Part shown: positions 1 to 10,167 of the stretch, one piece after another
Numbering within the stretch: position 1 is the stretch's first letter
How the letters are laid out: each line of letters begins with the position of its first letter
Assembly: GCA_023053575.1 (NCBI GenBank)
Contig: JAKZAP010000018.1
Coordinates: 10,416,001 to 10,480,000, forward strand
Length of the DNA stretch: 64,000 bases
Direction: 5' to 3'
DNA from: Branchinecta lynchi
Lineage: Eukaryota; Arthropoda; Branchiopoda; Anostraca; Branchinectidae
The notes under the pieces: generated by a model
Database searches by the model: none
Seen by the model: the letters and a program-made list of their open reading frames with translations, nothing else
Told to the model about the DNA's origin: nothing
Made by a program: the position numbers and the translations under genes

Positions 1-404
1 GAAGCTTCTGATCTGTGAAAGAGTTGTCGGCAGACCTCGAAGCTCTCGCCGAAGTTTGCTTTGCATGACGGGCAAAACTCTGCACGGCCGGAATAGCGCT
101 AAAAAGTCGTGAGTTCTACACGAAAGAACGCCGAAAAACCCAGATTTCATAATATTATAATTTCATTTGAGTCCTAAGGATAATAAAGAAGGCAGGACAA
201 GCAAGAGGGGTCATTTCACAACTTAAGAGTATAGGCCTAATCGCATTTATATTTTATCTGTTGAGTCTTATGCAAAGGTGTCCCATTGCTCAAGACGTTT
301 CCGTACTTTTTTGGTCTGATCGACGTTGTCGCAATTCCCGCTTTCTGCTAGTGGTCCTATGCGTTTATCCTTCTCTGGAAGCATAGTAGGATTTTTTTCT
401 TCCT

Positions 405-716
405 TTTTGGGATCCCAAAACGTAAGTGGAGGGATACCTATGACATCGCAAAAGTTGTCCGTCTGTCTGTCCGTCTGTCTGTCTGTCCGCACGATAACTC
501 TCGAAGGGATTGAGACATTTTGATGAAACTATGTGGGAGGATCCTTTGGGTCAAAGTACAGGTCAAGTTCAAAGATGGGCTCTGTAGCCCTATATTTGAG
601 CGCGGGGGAGGGGTTTCAAATTAAGGGACAAAAAAATATTTTTTGAAAGCTATTGTGATAGTCGATTATGAGGTAAGAAGTCATGCTGAGCACGATGGTG
701 AAAACCATTTTTTTGT
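405..716 (-). mobile_element. Family A element, 3'-end fragment
   Basis: It opens with the palindrome TTTTGGGATCCCAAAA at 405-420, then a (GTCTGTCC)-type tract, the word ATAACTCTCGAAGGGA and the GGGGGAGGGG box seen in every family A copy (compare 19,103 and 63,235). It breaks off before the core monomers. The reading frames on both strands here follow the repeat and do not look like genes. Confidence 0.8.
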
Positions 717-794
717 TTTCTTTTACTTCACCCTTTTCGCATGATTCGTTGAAACGTTCAAAATCTTAAACAAACTACTGAAAGAAACAATACT

Positions 795-1145
795 GCCAAA
801 CATATTTGACGGTGGAAAACCGACAAGCCAGCTACATTTTATTAGAGCTATATTTCGGCCCTTCTTGGCAAGGGTCATCTTCAGGCTTATGCTGGAAAAT
901 AAACATGTCAAAAAACAATTAAAGTGGAAAAACAATTAAATTAACTTTAATTGTTAATTAAAGTTCACCAGTTAAGTTTTAACCTTAAACCAATTAAAGT
1001 TTGACCAGTTCATTTTCCAGCTTGAGCGGCTTGAGCCTGAAGAGAACCCTTGCCAAGAAGGGCCGAAATAGCGATCTAATAAAGTGTAGCTGACTTATCC
1101 GTTTTGCACCATCAAATGCGATTCGCTGTCAGCTTGGGCTGAAGG
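795..1145. repeat. Foldback repeat, family I (AAGAAGGGCCGAAATA)
   Basis: Two arms of about 100 bp (about 795-900 and 1,010-1,125) are inverted copies of each other around an AT-rich centre. The right arm reads CCTGAAGAG, CCCTTGCCAAGAAGGG, CCGAAATA, then GCTGACTTATCCGTTTTGCA. Related copies lie at 4,905, 13,425, 32,940 and 45,740. It is a foldback or miniature inverted-repeat element. The conserved core also resembles a hammerhead ribozyme (see findings). Confidence 0.65.
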
Positions 1146-1690
1146 AATATCTATACTGCCAAATATTTAGGTGTAATTTTGTTTTACTTTTTCCTCATAT
1201 ACCAGCTAAATACTTCATTTTTGTCCGATTAAAACTTGCCAATATGGGTGATTTTGAATCGTGCCAGCAGAGGCGTTTTCCAGCAATCCCACAAAGTGTT
1301 TGTGGCTCGGTTCTGGCACGAAAGGATGTTTCCGCGATCGTTGGTGTGACTCTTTTTTGTGCTCGAATTCGACAAAAAACTGTCGATGGGATTTTCGATT
1401 GTGGGTTCAATTTGGCAGGAAATTCAAAAGTAGCAGCAAAGAGAGTCTCAGTGATAAAATTATCTACTTCATCAAGGATATAAACATAAACATGAGGATC
1501 CTTTTGGCACATAATGGCAAGGACGTAAGCCTGAAGATCTATTAATTGAGATTTTATATGGATTTTATTTTATTTTCAGACATTTGAAAACTACCGCGAA
1601 GAAAAAACAGACAAAATGGCGTTTCCGCGAGTTTCACTGGTTTCACCTGGTGGAACGAGTGTGTGGCCCACATACTTGCATGCCCTTTTA
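1146..1690. other. Unassigned stretch
   Basis: Both strands are open for about 100 codons between 1,195 and 1,545, but neither translation shows a domain I recognise, and no convincing splice-site pair frames it. I see no RNA gene. An old exon or transposon remnant is possible. Confidence 0.3.
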
Positions 1691-1699
1691 TCCTGTCTC

Positions 1700-1835
1700 C
1701 TGGCCGAAGATAGAATTTGTGTTATCTTATTTGTTTTGTATTTGTTTTTATTTATTTAATTTTTTTTTCTATACCCGCTTTCCAAAATGGTGGGTGAAAA
1801 AAAAAATTAAATTACTTAATTACTTACTTAATCGT
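1700..1835 (+). repeat. Retroposon 3' end with (TTAC)n-type tail, family H
   Basis: A T-rich stretch is followed by a box like CCCGCTTTCCAAAATGG and then TTACTTAATTACTTACTTAA. The same order, a 'CCGCTTTcnAAAATGG' box and then an ATTACTTAC tail, recurs at 45,180-45,320 on this strand and at 4,735-4,890 on the other. Repeats ending in a short microsatellite of this kind are usually SINE or LINE 3' ends. Confidence 0.5.
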
Positions 1836-2039
1836 GTTTTCGCGACAAGTGTATGGCCCACAACTGTGCTTCGGGAAAAAACTTCTTAGATGGTATCCCA
1901 ATTTGGGGTCGTGACTTTCGATCGGGGTGATGTAGACATTATAAAAGCTAGAATGTTTCCAACTCCTTTAACATTTCAACTGGAATTTACCTATTTCCCG
2001 TAAGAGTGCAGTTAAAATTTACCCCTTCACTGCTGCAGC

Positions 2040-2150
2040 TCCCGGTTTTGAATTCGTGCCCGGAATATCAGCACCATCACTTCCATATGGAAAAGTTGAG
2101 ATTTTTTTCAACTTTATGATGAAAATGAAGGAATTCGGCGGGGAAGCCCT
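2040..2150 (+). repeat. Palindromic fragment related to the 5.6 kb miniature element
   Basis: The core CACTTCCATATGGAAAAG followed by a TTTCAACTT / GATGAAAATG block matches the centre of the element at 5,597-5,757. The terminal GTGCGAACACA repeats are not visible here, so this looks like a decayed copy. Confidence 0.5.
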
Positions 2151-2319
2151 AAGTAACGTAATCATATTAGGTTACTACGTCTTAAACTATAATCTCTTTT
2201 AATTTCTTATATAAATTTTAGGGTGAACCAGAGACTCTAAGAAGTTCCAGAAACCGGATGGAGCGACGTTCCAGCAGCAGCAGCAACTGTAGTCTAGTCA
2301 ATACTACCTATAATCACAT

Positions 2320-2610
2320 AAAGTGAGCGCCGCAGGCGAGATATTTTTTTTGCTTTTTCCTGCTAAATTTAATTTCCATCCAGATTCTAGATTTTAATGT
2401 TTCTAAACCTCAATCCTAAAACTGGCATAAAACCTCAATCAAATGACACGCCCTTCCACAAAATGGAGAATATTACGAAAAGCGCTGCAGGCGGAATTTT
2501 CTAAATTAGATCTTCTTTTTGGGATCGAAAATAAAAGTATGGAAAATCGATGAAATCATAGCTCATTCCTTTTTGTCTGCGACCAGCGCTTCACTCGACC
2601 TCTTCCGAGT
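2320..2610 (+). repeat. Dispersed repeat, family N
   Basis: The order of blocks (gtttc/tcaa, 'ggcGGAATTTT', 'TCTTTTTG', 'ATGAAATCA', 'CCTTTTTGTCTGCGA'-like) is repeated at about 41,340-41,620 in the same orientation with many substitutions. It has no coding potential and the type is unknown. Confidence 0.35.
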
Positions 2611-2646
2611 TTCACGGTTAGTGGTATCTCCCGAATCTTGACAATA

Positions 2647-2937
2647 GTCGCGTTTTTGATCGAAGTTTTGATCGCCGTTCGCTTAGCCGGTTGCTTAATT
2701 TCCGTTTTCGAAGGCCGTCGAAGTTCAGCGTTTGCTTAATTAGTGTTTTTATGACTCCGGCGAGCCTTGCCCGGTTGACGTTTCTTCGACGACAAGCAAA
2801 CTTCGAACTAGGTAGCTCACGAAGTTCGACGGTCAGAGTTTGAAGGACGAAGGAACTGTGACCGGCGACCAAAAACGCTAATTAAAGAAAGACCTTTGAG
2901 GTTGAAGTAAACTTCAAACTTCGATCAAAAACGCAAC
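2647..2937. mobile_element. Miniature inverted-repeat element flanked by TA
   Basis: The ends GTCGCGTTTTTGATCGAAG and CTTCGATCAAAAACGCAAC are imperfect inverted repeats, each bounded by TA (2,645-2,646 and 2,938-2,939). That fits a TA target duplication as used by Tc1/mariner-type elements. The interior is rich in CTTCGA/TCGAAG words. The outer terminus is shared with the elements at 28,028, 40,840 and 53,552. Confidence 0.65.
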
Positions 2938-2949
2938 TAATTATAACTA

Positions 2950-3420
2950 ATAAATCACCGAATCCCAGTTATTATACCGAAAGTTTAGACCGAAAGCATG
3001 TTCGGGATTCTGTATAAATACCGTATCGCGCTTATTATACCGAATAGTTTTGGTATCGAAAGACTATACCCAACAATATTCTTATTCGGTATACTTTCGT
3101 CGAAACGGACCTAATCCTGAAAATTATTTTGAATAAATTACCGAATCCCAATCATGATACCGAAGCTTATTCCGAATTCTGTGTAACTATCGAATTTCCA
3201 TAAATATACCGAATAGTTTATCGAAAGTTTACCCAGTGATTTCAGTAAGTTCTCTCACCAAATACCAAATCCTGGCAATTATACTAATTCCGGATCATTA
3301 TACCGAATAGATTTGCACCGGTAGCCTATTTATGATTCTGTATAACTACAGAATCCCCATAAATATACCGAATAGTTCTGCCATCAAAAAATACCGAACA
3401 ATTTTAGTAAACGGGCCCCT
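2950..3420 (+). repeat. Family B repeat (ATACCGAATAG words)
   Basis: Units built from ACCGAATCCC, GGATTCTGTATAA and ATAAATATACCGAATAG recur about three times with drift. Related sequence flanks both sides of the 23,296-27,674 element, in the same orientation. It is an irregular tandem repeat and non-coding. Confidence 0.55.
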
Positions 3421-3454
3421 CGACCGGCCCAAAATTTTACCGACTCTCAAAAAG

Positions 3455-3497
3455 GTGGGTGGGTGGGGGGGGGGGTGTGCTGCACCCCCCCCCCCCC
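3455..3497. repeat. Adjacent poly-G and poly-C runs
   Basis: A GGTGGGTGGG-G(n) run is followed within about 10 bases by a long C run, so each strand can fold into a G:C hairpin or a G-quadruplex. The exact run length may be unreliable in the assembly. Confidence 0.7.
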
Positions 3498-3539
3498 CTT
3501 TGCGACGCCTCTTGCGAGGGTGGTGACCGTGCAGTTTGT

Positions 3540-4089
3540 GAACCGAAGAAGGCCACTGCTGGTACTAAATTTAGCAATTTTTTTTTAAGTTTTTGAACGA
3601 GCGGTTATCGAGATATTTGCGACGTCTGGAATTACCCCACATCCGGGATTACCCCGGTTCAACTACTATATAAAATTAAAACCGAGATTCACTCTGCCTA
3701 TACCAAAACGTTACCAACATTTGCCTCCTACAGATACAGGCAGGTGTGACAGTTCTTGTTTTCGCCCAGACCATCACTGCTGCACTACCGTCTCTAAAAG
3801 CGCTCTGGATTTGCGTGCTCATTCTGATGAATATTTTATTCGAAAGCTGTCGGCAATAACTCAGTTCTTATTTGCTCTCATTATATCGAAAGCATTAGCG
3901 CATTGTGTGCCTTACTGGTATTTTATTCTTTCCCTATCTCGTGATCTGTGGCACTGTGGTTTGTGGCATAAAAGGTGCGTGTTGTGCCTCACAAAAGCCG
4001 TGAATTTTGGTTCTTTGAAAGGACAGCAGTCGTTTTGTCCTCAAAAGCCAAACCACTTGCCCGGACAAATTGGGGGGAGGGGATTATAG
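3540..4089. other. Unassigned stretch with a 122-codon open frame
   Basis: A plus-strand frame (3,721-4,089) is open but starts at a non-ATG codon. It is rich in Cys, His and Ser without any motif I recognise, and lies between repeats. I do not call it a gene. Confidence 0.25.
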
Positions 4090-4680
4090 GAAAATGGTTG
4101 GTAGCTGAAGCAGAATAGTTTCACTAATTCGTTATGCATCAGTTACGAACAATATAGGAGACTATACAGTAAATTCCATAACGGAGAAAACTTCGGAATA
4201 TTTGTGTATACCTGAAGCAGAATAGCATCACCAGGGGCGTCACGACTGGGGGGGGGGGAGGGGGGACGCCCCCCCAATGATGTCGGCCAGTCGGTAAAAA
4301 AAACCGAGTCGGCGCGAAGCGCCGCGATTTTTCGTCAAAACGGCTGATTTTTTTCATGAAAACAGTCGGTTTTTCTGAAAATTGGTAGATTTTTCGTCGA
4401 AATAGTCGGTTTTTCTGAAAACTGGTCTATTTTTCGTCGAAGTGGTCGGTTATCTGAAAATCAGTATATTTTTTTGAAAGAGTCGAAAGAGAAAAAGTCG
4501 GTAAATGCCTCGTCCCCCCCCCAAACATTTTGGCTAGTAACGCCTCTGAGCTTCACTAATATGTTCTTCGTCAGTTACGACTAACACAAAAATATGGATA
4601 GTAAATTCTATAACGAAGAAAATATCAGCAAAAACATTTTTCGCAGTCATGATATTCTTCTCTGAAAAAGCTAGGTTAAC
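4090..4680 (+). repeat. Diverged tandem duplication split by a hAT-like insertion
   Basis: A segment of about 130 bp containing GCAGAATAG, TTCACTAAT, CAGTTACGA and AGTAAATTC occurs at about 4,105-4,205 and again at about 4,545-4,640. The inserted element at 4,232-4,548 interrupts the second copy. Confidence 0.5.
4232..4548 (+). mobile_element. hAT-like miniature element, family M, with 8-bp target duplication
   Basis: The ends CAGGGGCGTCAC and GTAACGCCTCTG form terminal inverted repeats starting with CAG, as is common in hAT elements. They are flanked by AGCATCAC (4,224-4,231) and AGCTTCAC (4,549-4,556), an 8-bp duplication with one mismatch. Inside are a G-run, a C-run, and tandem units built on GTCGGTTTTTCTGAAAA and TTTTTCGTCGAAA. 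Fragments lie at 18,955 and 21,490. Confidence 0.75.
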
Positions 4681-4734
4681 ACCATCGCCCACCGAATTAT
4701 ACAAAACAACAAATTACAAAAAGAAAAGAGCCAA

Positions 4735-4890
4735 TAGTAAGTAAGTAAGTAAGTAATTTATTTATTACCCGCCGTTTTGAAAAGGCGGAGTAAATGAAGA
4801 AAATAAAGAAAATAAACAAAACACATAAACACAAAGAAAAAGACACTGACAATCTGACTGTTTTACACGCAAATATAGGATCCGTCTCCA
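4735..4890 (-). repeat. Family H retroposon 3' end, opposite orientation
   Basis: (AAGT)n at about 4,739-4,757 is followed by the reversed box CCGCCGTTTTGAAAAGGCGG and an A-rich tract, mirroring the copy at 1,700-1,835. It continues directly into a family I fragment. Confidence 0.5.
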
Positions 4891-4904
4891 AGATATAAAG
4901 TTGA

Positions 4905-5015
4905 TAAATTTGACTACAGTAAACGGGTACGTCAGCTGAGTCTTGTTTTGAGCGATGTTTCGGCCGTACTTGGCAAGGGTCCTCTTCAGGCTCAAGCTAT
5001 ACAAACACGAGCATG
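4905..5015 (-). repeat. Family I fragment
   Basis: Read on the minus strand it contains CCTGAAGAGGACCCTTGCCA and CCGAAACATCG, the same core as at 1,037-1,067. The second half of the central stem differs (AAGTACGG instead of AAGAAGGG). Confidence 0.6.
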
Positions 5016-5596
5016 TGATGTTCATATCTCAAGGACATTTACGATGACAATCAGTATTTATAGAAGAAGAGAAACGATTTTCTACAACCAGTGACCTCTT
5101 TTAATTATAAGCCTAGACAACCTAAAGCTTTCTTAGTTCATCAACAAAATCAAACCGTAGCCAGCCTTGTCACACAAGCCAACTATAGCGACTAACTTGT
5201 GGCTGCAGGGCGCAGGCTCTCCGACTCAATCTATCGTTTGTAGTTATTTATTACATTTTTATCAAAGTATTTTTCATTGGTTCTTTAAATCAAAGCCACA
5301 GTTTGTATATTCGTATGTTCGGGAATACCGTACAAAAAGCACTTTGTCAACTGAACGGTTTCGTGTTTGGTTCATATCTCATTTTTATTAGTTTTTCTTT
5401 TTTTGGTTTAGACCTTCCATGACCGTCAAGGCATTAGTGTAATAAAAATTTTCTACTTCGTAAAACCTATTTTCCTCATTTTATGGTTTTCAAGACTGTC
5501 GAGCAATAATACTTCTTCCAATAAGCATATATTTTTCTTCTGAAGTACCCAAATTATTTCATACCCGTACGTCCGCATGCGGATGTACCTGTCTAA
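5016..5596. other. Unassigned stretch
   Basis: AT-rich sequence with only short open frames. I see no repeat partner elsewhere in the window and no RNA gene. Confidence 0.3.
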
Positions 5597-5757
5597 AAGT
5601 GCGAACACACCATCAGGATCGGGAGTTCCCCAACTGGATTTGCTGCCCTGATTTTAGGCACCATCATCACTTCCATATGGAAAAGTTGAAATTTTTCAAC
5701 TTGATGATGAAAATGCAGGAAATCCGGACGGGACATCCTGATCGTGTGTTCGCACTA
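5597..5757. mobile_element. 161-bp miniature inverted-repeat element
   Basis: The termini AGTGCGAACACACCATCAGG and ATCCTGATCGTGTGTTCGCA are near-perfect inverted repeats. The centre holds a second palindrome around TTCCATATGGAA and AAGTTGAAATTTTTCAACTT. I see no convincing target duplication. A decayed relative sits at about 2,040-2,150. Confidence 0.75.
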
Positions 5758-5954
5758 TAATGGACCTCTTCTCCGGCGTTGAAGATGAACACAGTGGCGC
5801 CTCCCAACTTTTCGCTCGAAAGATGTTGACGATTGAACATTTCAAGAATGCATGAGGAAATACCAACATTTACCCACTCGGAGATATCAGAAAAGAAAAT
5901 TAACAATTTCTGAGTGTTCGTTATATGGTTCGCTTTGTGAATTCTGCCTTTCTT

Positions 5955-6114
5955 ATAATCTTGCAGTATTACTACTGGGATTAATCTTGTCTATACACAG
6001 ATAGTCTTATCTCTAATTCGGATTAATCTCATCTCAGTAGAGATAAGGTTAATCCCAGTAGCAAATACTGCAGTTAACTTTTATCCTTAGTCGGAGAAAC
6101 TTTCAACAGTGAAG
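5955..6114 (-). mobile_element. Palindromic miniature element, family D, copy 1
   Basis: The whole unit is a near palindrome built on GCAGTATTTGCTACTGGGAT, TTAATCT and AGAGATAAG. It ends in GGAGAAACTTTCAACAGTG, the complement of the left end of the copy at 43,999-44,167. The left end is less well preserved. Confidence 0.65.
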
Positions 6115-6129
6115 ACAATCACCAGAATT

Positions 6130-6320
6130 TAAGTTTAACAGAATGGGGCTTAAATACGACAGCTTAGTCACCCACTACTTATTCACTTAAATAGGCTTAA
6201 AAGACCGGAAAAATGTGGGTTGCTCCACTATTCATATAATCGGTTTATTAAATAAAGTATTTTATTCGGATTGTCGTACCTCTATGTGCTTATACGGTTG
6301 CTTGGAATATTTAGCAACTA
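6130..6320 (+). repeat. Dispersed repeat, family P, copy 1
   Basis: Shares the blocks CCCA(C/T)(C/A)ACTTATTCA, TTCCACTATTCA-like and GTACCTCTATG with 45,340-45,520 (same orientation) and with 44,720-44,830 (inverted). Non-coding. Confidence 0.4.
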
Positions 6321-6510
6321 AAATGGCATACGACTTCCGAAAAATTAATCTGTTTGGAGTCACACGCAATAGCGGTTTTCTTCAGAAGTGACCTTACAAT
6401 TTGGAACTGAATATTTCTAGAGCTTCGCCTAATTAACCATTTAAACGCACGTTTTTATTGAAATTAAAATTCTCGGCACCGGGGCAAACTTTGTCTTGTC
6501 GTGTCAGAAG

Positions 6511-6903
6511 TAGAGCTGGGCGACTCCGAATCCATGATTAGTGCTTTGGACCGGATTCGAATCTTCTGCTTGTCAGGTCGGATTCGGACTCGAATTCAAA
6601 ACACTCGATCTTACGAAACCACTCGAATTTCTAGACTACATCCTTCCCGTTACCGTTTTCCCAATTTTTACACAGTGGGCTTAGGCAATCCAACTTTTTG
6701 GTCTCAACCGTCCTCAGTAATCTATCAAATTATCAGCTCTGATTTTCAAACTATAACCTATGTACATGATTTTGATTTTTGTCAAGGTCGGATTCGAATG
6801 CGGATTCGAATCCTCAGCATGAAATGATGGATCCGGAATCGGATTCGCACCTAGCCCTGGGTTCGGATTCGAATCCTTTCATGATCGGATTCACCCATCT
6901 CTG
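6511..6903. mobile_element. hAT-like miniature element rich in GGATTCGAATCC words
   Basis: It begins TAGAGCTGGGCGACTCCGAA and ends CGGATTCACCCATCTCTG, inverted repeats of the kind seen in hAT elements. The flanks GTCAGAAG and GTCAACAG agree at 6 of 8 positions, a plausible old 8-bp duplication. The interior carries many copies of the palindromic word GGATTCGAATCC and its variants. Confidence 0.6.
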
Positions 6904-6984
6904 GTCAACAGTGCATATTGTGAACGTCACTACTAGAGCCCAAGGTGAACAAATAAACACACAAATTCAAATCCAACAGGTATG

Positions 6985-7563
6985 AAAATAAGCTGGCATT
7001 TCAGTTATGCTTTATAGGATTTTGTAAGGAAAAAAAAGAGATTTTCGGATTTTTCTTGATCAGCTAATTATCCTTCGAAGATGTTAAGTCCTTAAATTTC
7101 TTCACTGATATTAAGCACTTTTCTTTTCGATAGTTCTCTCCTGATATATAGCCTAATAAATATAACTTCAGAACTAATCCAGTTGCATCCCCTTCCCCTT
7201 CCCTACGGGACCAGAAGGGATACTGCATTTAACCAGTCCTCATATTCTATCAGACATTCTCGTCAGCAAGCTTATGATTCTCTTCTTTTCGCCCTCATTT
7301 TCTCCTTTCCATACTAATCAGAAAAGGTGTTTTGTTGACTCGGACATTTTTCACTGGTACCCCTACAAGTGTTCACTAAGGAACGACGGGGGGTCATTCG
7401 ATCTCATCGGGGGGCCTGTTCGCGTGGCTGCTTGCGCTCGACTGATACGGGGATCGCTAAACGGTGAACATCTGGCAGTTTTATCTGTCAAAAGGCTTCC
7501 TAGGAGGATCTTAAACAAAGCTCCCCGGTTGACCAGATAAACAGGGCTACAAGCTAGGACTTT
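6985..7563. other. Unassigned stretch
   Basis: No repeat partner and no coding motif seen. One 88-codon open frame (7,274-7,540) has no recognisable domain. Confidence 0.3.
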
Positions 7564-7867
7564 CCCGATGAAAAATTTGTAGCCTGCGTAGTAGTATGGT
7601 AGTATTACGAAAACGTTGCATGTAATACTATGTAATAGCAGAGAATACTATCATTTAATGTGCGTCAGACTGGTCCAATCTTAAGTAGTAGTATCCAATA
7701 GCATCCTGCCTTGCCATAGTCACATCCAGGCTTGCTAATAGTAGCATATAGTAGTATGCAGTAACACGGTAGCCTTGAAGTTGAAGCATGTAGTAGCATC
7801 GTTAGTACTGCATGCAACTTTTTCGTACTACTTCATAGTACTATTTTGAGCCAAATTTCTCATCGGG
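7564..7867. mobile_element. 304-bp miniature inverted-repeat element with GTAGTA words
   Basis: The left end CCCGATGAAAAATTTG and the right end CAAATTTCTCATCGGG are inverted repeats. The interior is dominated by short forms of GTAGTAGTAT and ATACTACT, so the RNA could fold along its length. TTT on both sides may be a 3-bp duplication. Confidence 0.7.
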
Positions 7868-8880
7868 TTTCTCCTAGCCCTTGACGCCGGACTGTTGGTT
7901 GTTACACTATTGATTATCATGCAAATTTCTTCTGTATCTTCCAACTTGGACAAAAAACCGGATTCTTGTTAGCAAATTTTCAGTTCCTGATATAACTTTA
8001 AAGTTAGATACTGCACAGAAAACTTTCCGGTACGGCTTATGCGCGCCTATCCCCGAACCACCGTCGTATCCGTTTCTTTCGTTGGTTTTGTGTATATTTC
8101 TTTTTCTTTTTGTGTGTTTCTTTACTTATTCCTACACTTCCCCATATTTACTTCATGTATGGTGTGGGTAATAAATAAATTAAATTAGATTGCCCCAATT
8201 ATCCATATTTTAGGTCAGAGTCACAATAGCGTTTTAATGCATGTTAATCACCAAATGATCATTTTTAATAGTTTTGTTTTTATTGTAAAAAGTAAAGGAG
8301 AAAATATTAAGGTAAATGTTAAGTTATGAATAGAACTGTAAAGATAAAGTAATTTTAAAGTAAAAATAGAAAGAGTAAGTGCCGCTGAGTGGAGGAGGAG
8401 GGATTTAAAAAAAAAAGAAAAAAGGATCATCATCATCAATGTTTAACTAGAACTCTGCTAAAATACACCTTTAATTTCTATTTATTTATTTTATAACCAG
8501 ATGCAAAGACAGAATAGTGGAGTCCAGACAAGGAAAACTGAACAAGATTCTAAAAACCCTAAAATTGACTAAGAAGAAGGAGCAGGCCGTGATGTGCGAG
8601 GAACCTAAGATGGGATGATGTGTGTGAGGTTTTTTGTCTTATTTGTATTCTTTCAGCAGAAAAAGGGTGCGAAGGAGAGTTTTGCACCGCCCTTCCTCCA
8701 GAATAAAGCTGAAGAATAGTGTTCATTAACTTACGGGTCTATTATACTCTCTATGTCTGATGGCCGCTGATGAAGCGAGGGCGGACGCAGTGATTGGTCT
8801 GCTTGGGTCACTTGGCATAAGGTCACTTTTCTTTTCTATTATACTCTGGCTTTTTTATGGCCTTCTCGCCCTGATCCCTT
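7868..8880. other. Mostly unassigned; possible retroposon tail near 8,100-8,190
   Basis: A T-rich tract, then a box like ACTTCATGTATGGTGTGGGT and AATAAATAAATTAAATTAG, resembles a retroposon 3' end. The rest shows no gene or repeat partner. A 63-codon frame at 8,760-8,951 ends in the 5' end of the next family A element, so it is not a gene. Confidence 0.3.
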
Positions 8881-8882
8881 AC

Positions 8883-9793
8883 GAACAAGACCAAAGGTTT
8901 CGATGGGATCCCAAAAATGTAATGTTTGATCTAGCCAATTGGGTCTTGTAGATATCCGGTCTTCGCCAGAACAACATTATTAATATTAAAATTTAGAAAG
9001 GGATTAAATCCTAGTCTGTTAATCTGGCTAATCATCTGAGCTAATCAGCTAATCTGGCTAACCATCTGAGAAAACCAAGTTCAGATAAGGATTCAGTATG
9101 TTGTTTACTGAATCGCCTCTACGTCATATCTACTTTGACGAAACTGATCAAAACTTCCTACCTTACTACTGCCAAATTTCCAGTTCTGGCCAGATTCCGG
9201 GCGAAATCTTTGTCCGGGAAAAAACTAAAGCCCATAAATGATTGAGCATATCTCCTTACATCTATATCGAAACTCTAATCAACAACAACAACTTTACTAA
9301 CAAAACAAAATTCATTCGGGATTGACGACCGGATACAAACAAAGCACATATGTGCTTGAAAAACGCAGCCAGTACACATTTACAACCATATTATACAACT
9401 AATGAAACCGACTTAAGAATGAACTTTTACTTTTACCAAATTTCTGGTTCTCGCTGGATTCCGGGCGAACTACTTGAGAGAAAACAAGTTCGAGAAAACT
9501 TCCAGATAAAGATTCGTAATGTCCATTTACCCCCAGGTCGAAATTCCAAACTACATTAGAATACAAATTTTGTTGCTTATTAACTTTCCGGTTTCGACCG
9601 GATTCCGGACGAACTGATTGTCCGGCGAGAAAATAAGTTTGAAATATTGGATTCAGCAGGCCTCAGTACAGGCCTCAGTACTTTGACCCAATGGACCGTC
9701 AAACTAAATTTGAACAAAATATCTCAATCCATTCGACAGTTATCGCGCTAATAGACAGACGGACAGACATGTTTGGGGATCCTAAAAACTAGT
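8883..9793 (+). mobile_element. Family A element, near full length
   Basis: The 5' end reads ACAAGACCAAAGGTTTCGAT followed by GGGATCCCAAAAAT. The 3' end has the (GACG)n tract and GGGGATCCTAAAAA. In between are diverged core monomers marked by TCCGGNNNNNNCCGGATTCC and CGAACTACTTG. The 5' palindrome word and the A-run at the 3' end match the copies at 26,228 and 60,769. Confidence 0.75.
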
Positions 9794-9879
9794 AAAGTTT
9801 TTATTCAAAATATAAGTGTCAAATCCCTTGATTCTTGTCACTTTGCAGTCGTACTAAAATTTTTACTAGAAGCCTGGTA

Positions 9880-10160
9880 GAGATCGAAACGCTACTTGGT
9901 TTAATGCCGAGGTCTCTGATCTTTTAGGAATCTGAAAGCGTCAGTGTTGGACACGTGTGACTTCCATCCGTCCGTCCGTCCGTCTGTTAGCAGGGTGACT
10001 CTCAAATATTGAGATATTTGATTCCGACAAGGATTGAGGATCCTTGGATACAGGATACTAGATCATATACGACGCGAATTTTTTTTCAAGCTGATTCAGT
10101 GATAAGACGATACTTGACGTTTATGTTCGCACCAGACAAGTAGTTTGCCCAGATTCTGCA
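9880..10160 (-). mobile_element. Family A fragment, decayed
   Basis: A (CCGT)n tract at about 9,967 is followed by the degraded ATAACTCTCGAAGG box and, near 10,130, by GACAAGTAGTTTGCCC, all in minus orientation. It directly abuts a family C element. Confidence 0.5.
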
Positions 10161-10167
10161 AAAATGA

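Noticed and set aside
466..490. (GTCT)n and (GACG)n tracts as independent microsatellites
   Set aside because: They occur at the same place in every family A and C element and are part of those elements.
3721..4089. 122-codon frame, one of the longest outside the retroelement
   Set aside because: No ATG at its start, no domain, Cys/His/Ser-rich chance composition and flanked by repeats.
8760..8951. 63-codon frame with a hydrophobic start (LFFSIILWLFYGLLALI)
   Set aside because: Its C-terminal half is the family A 5' end (EQDQRFRWDPKN), which recurs at 60,770. There is no gene context.
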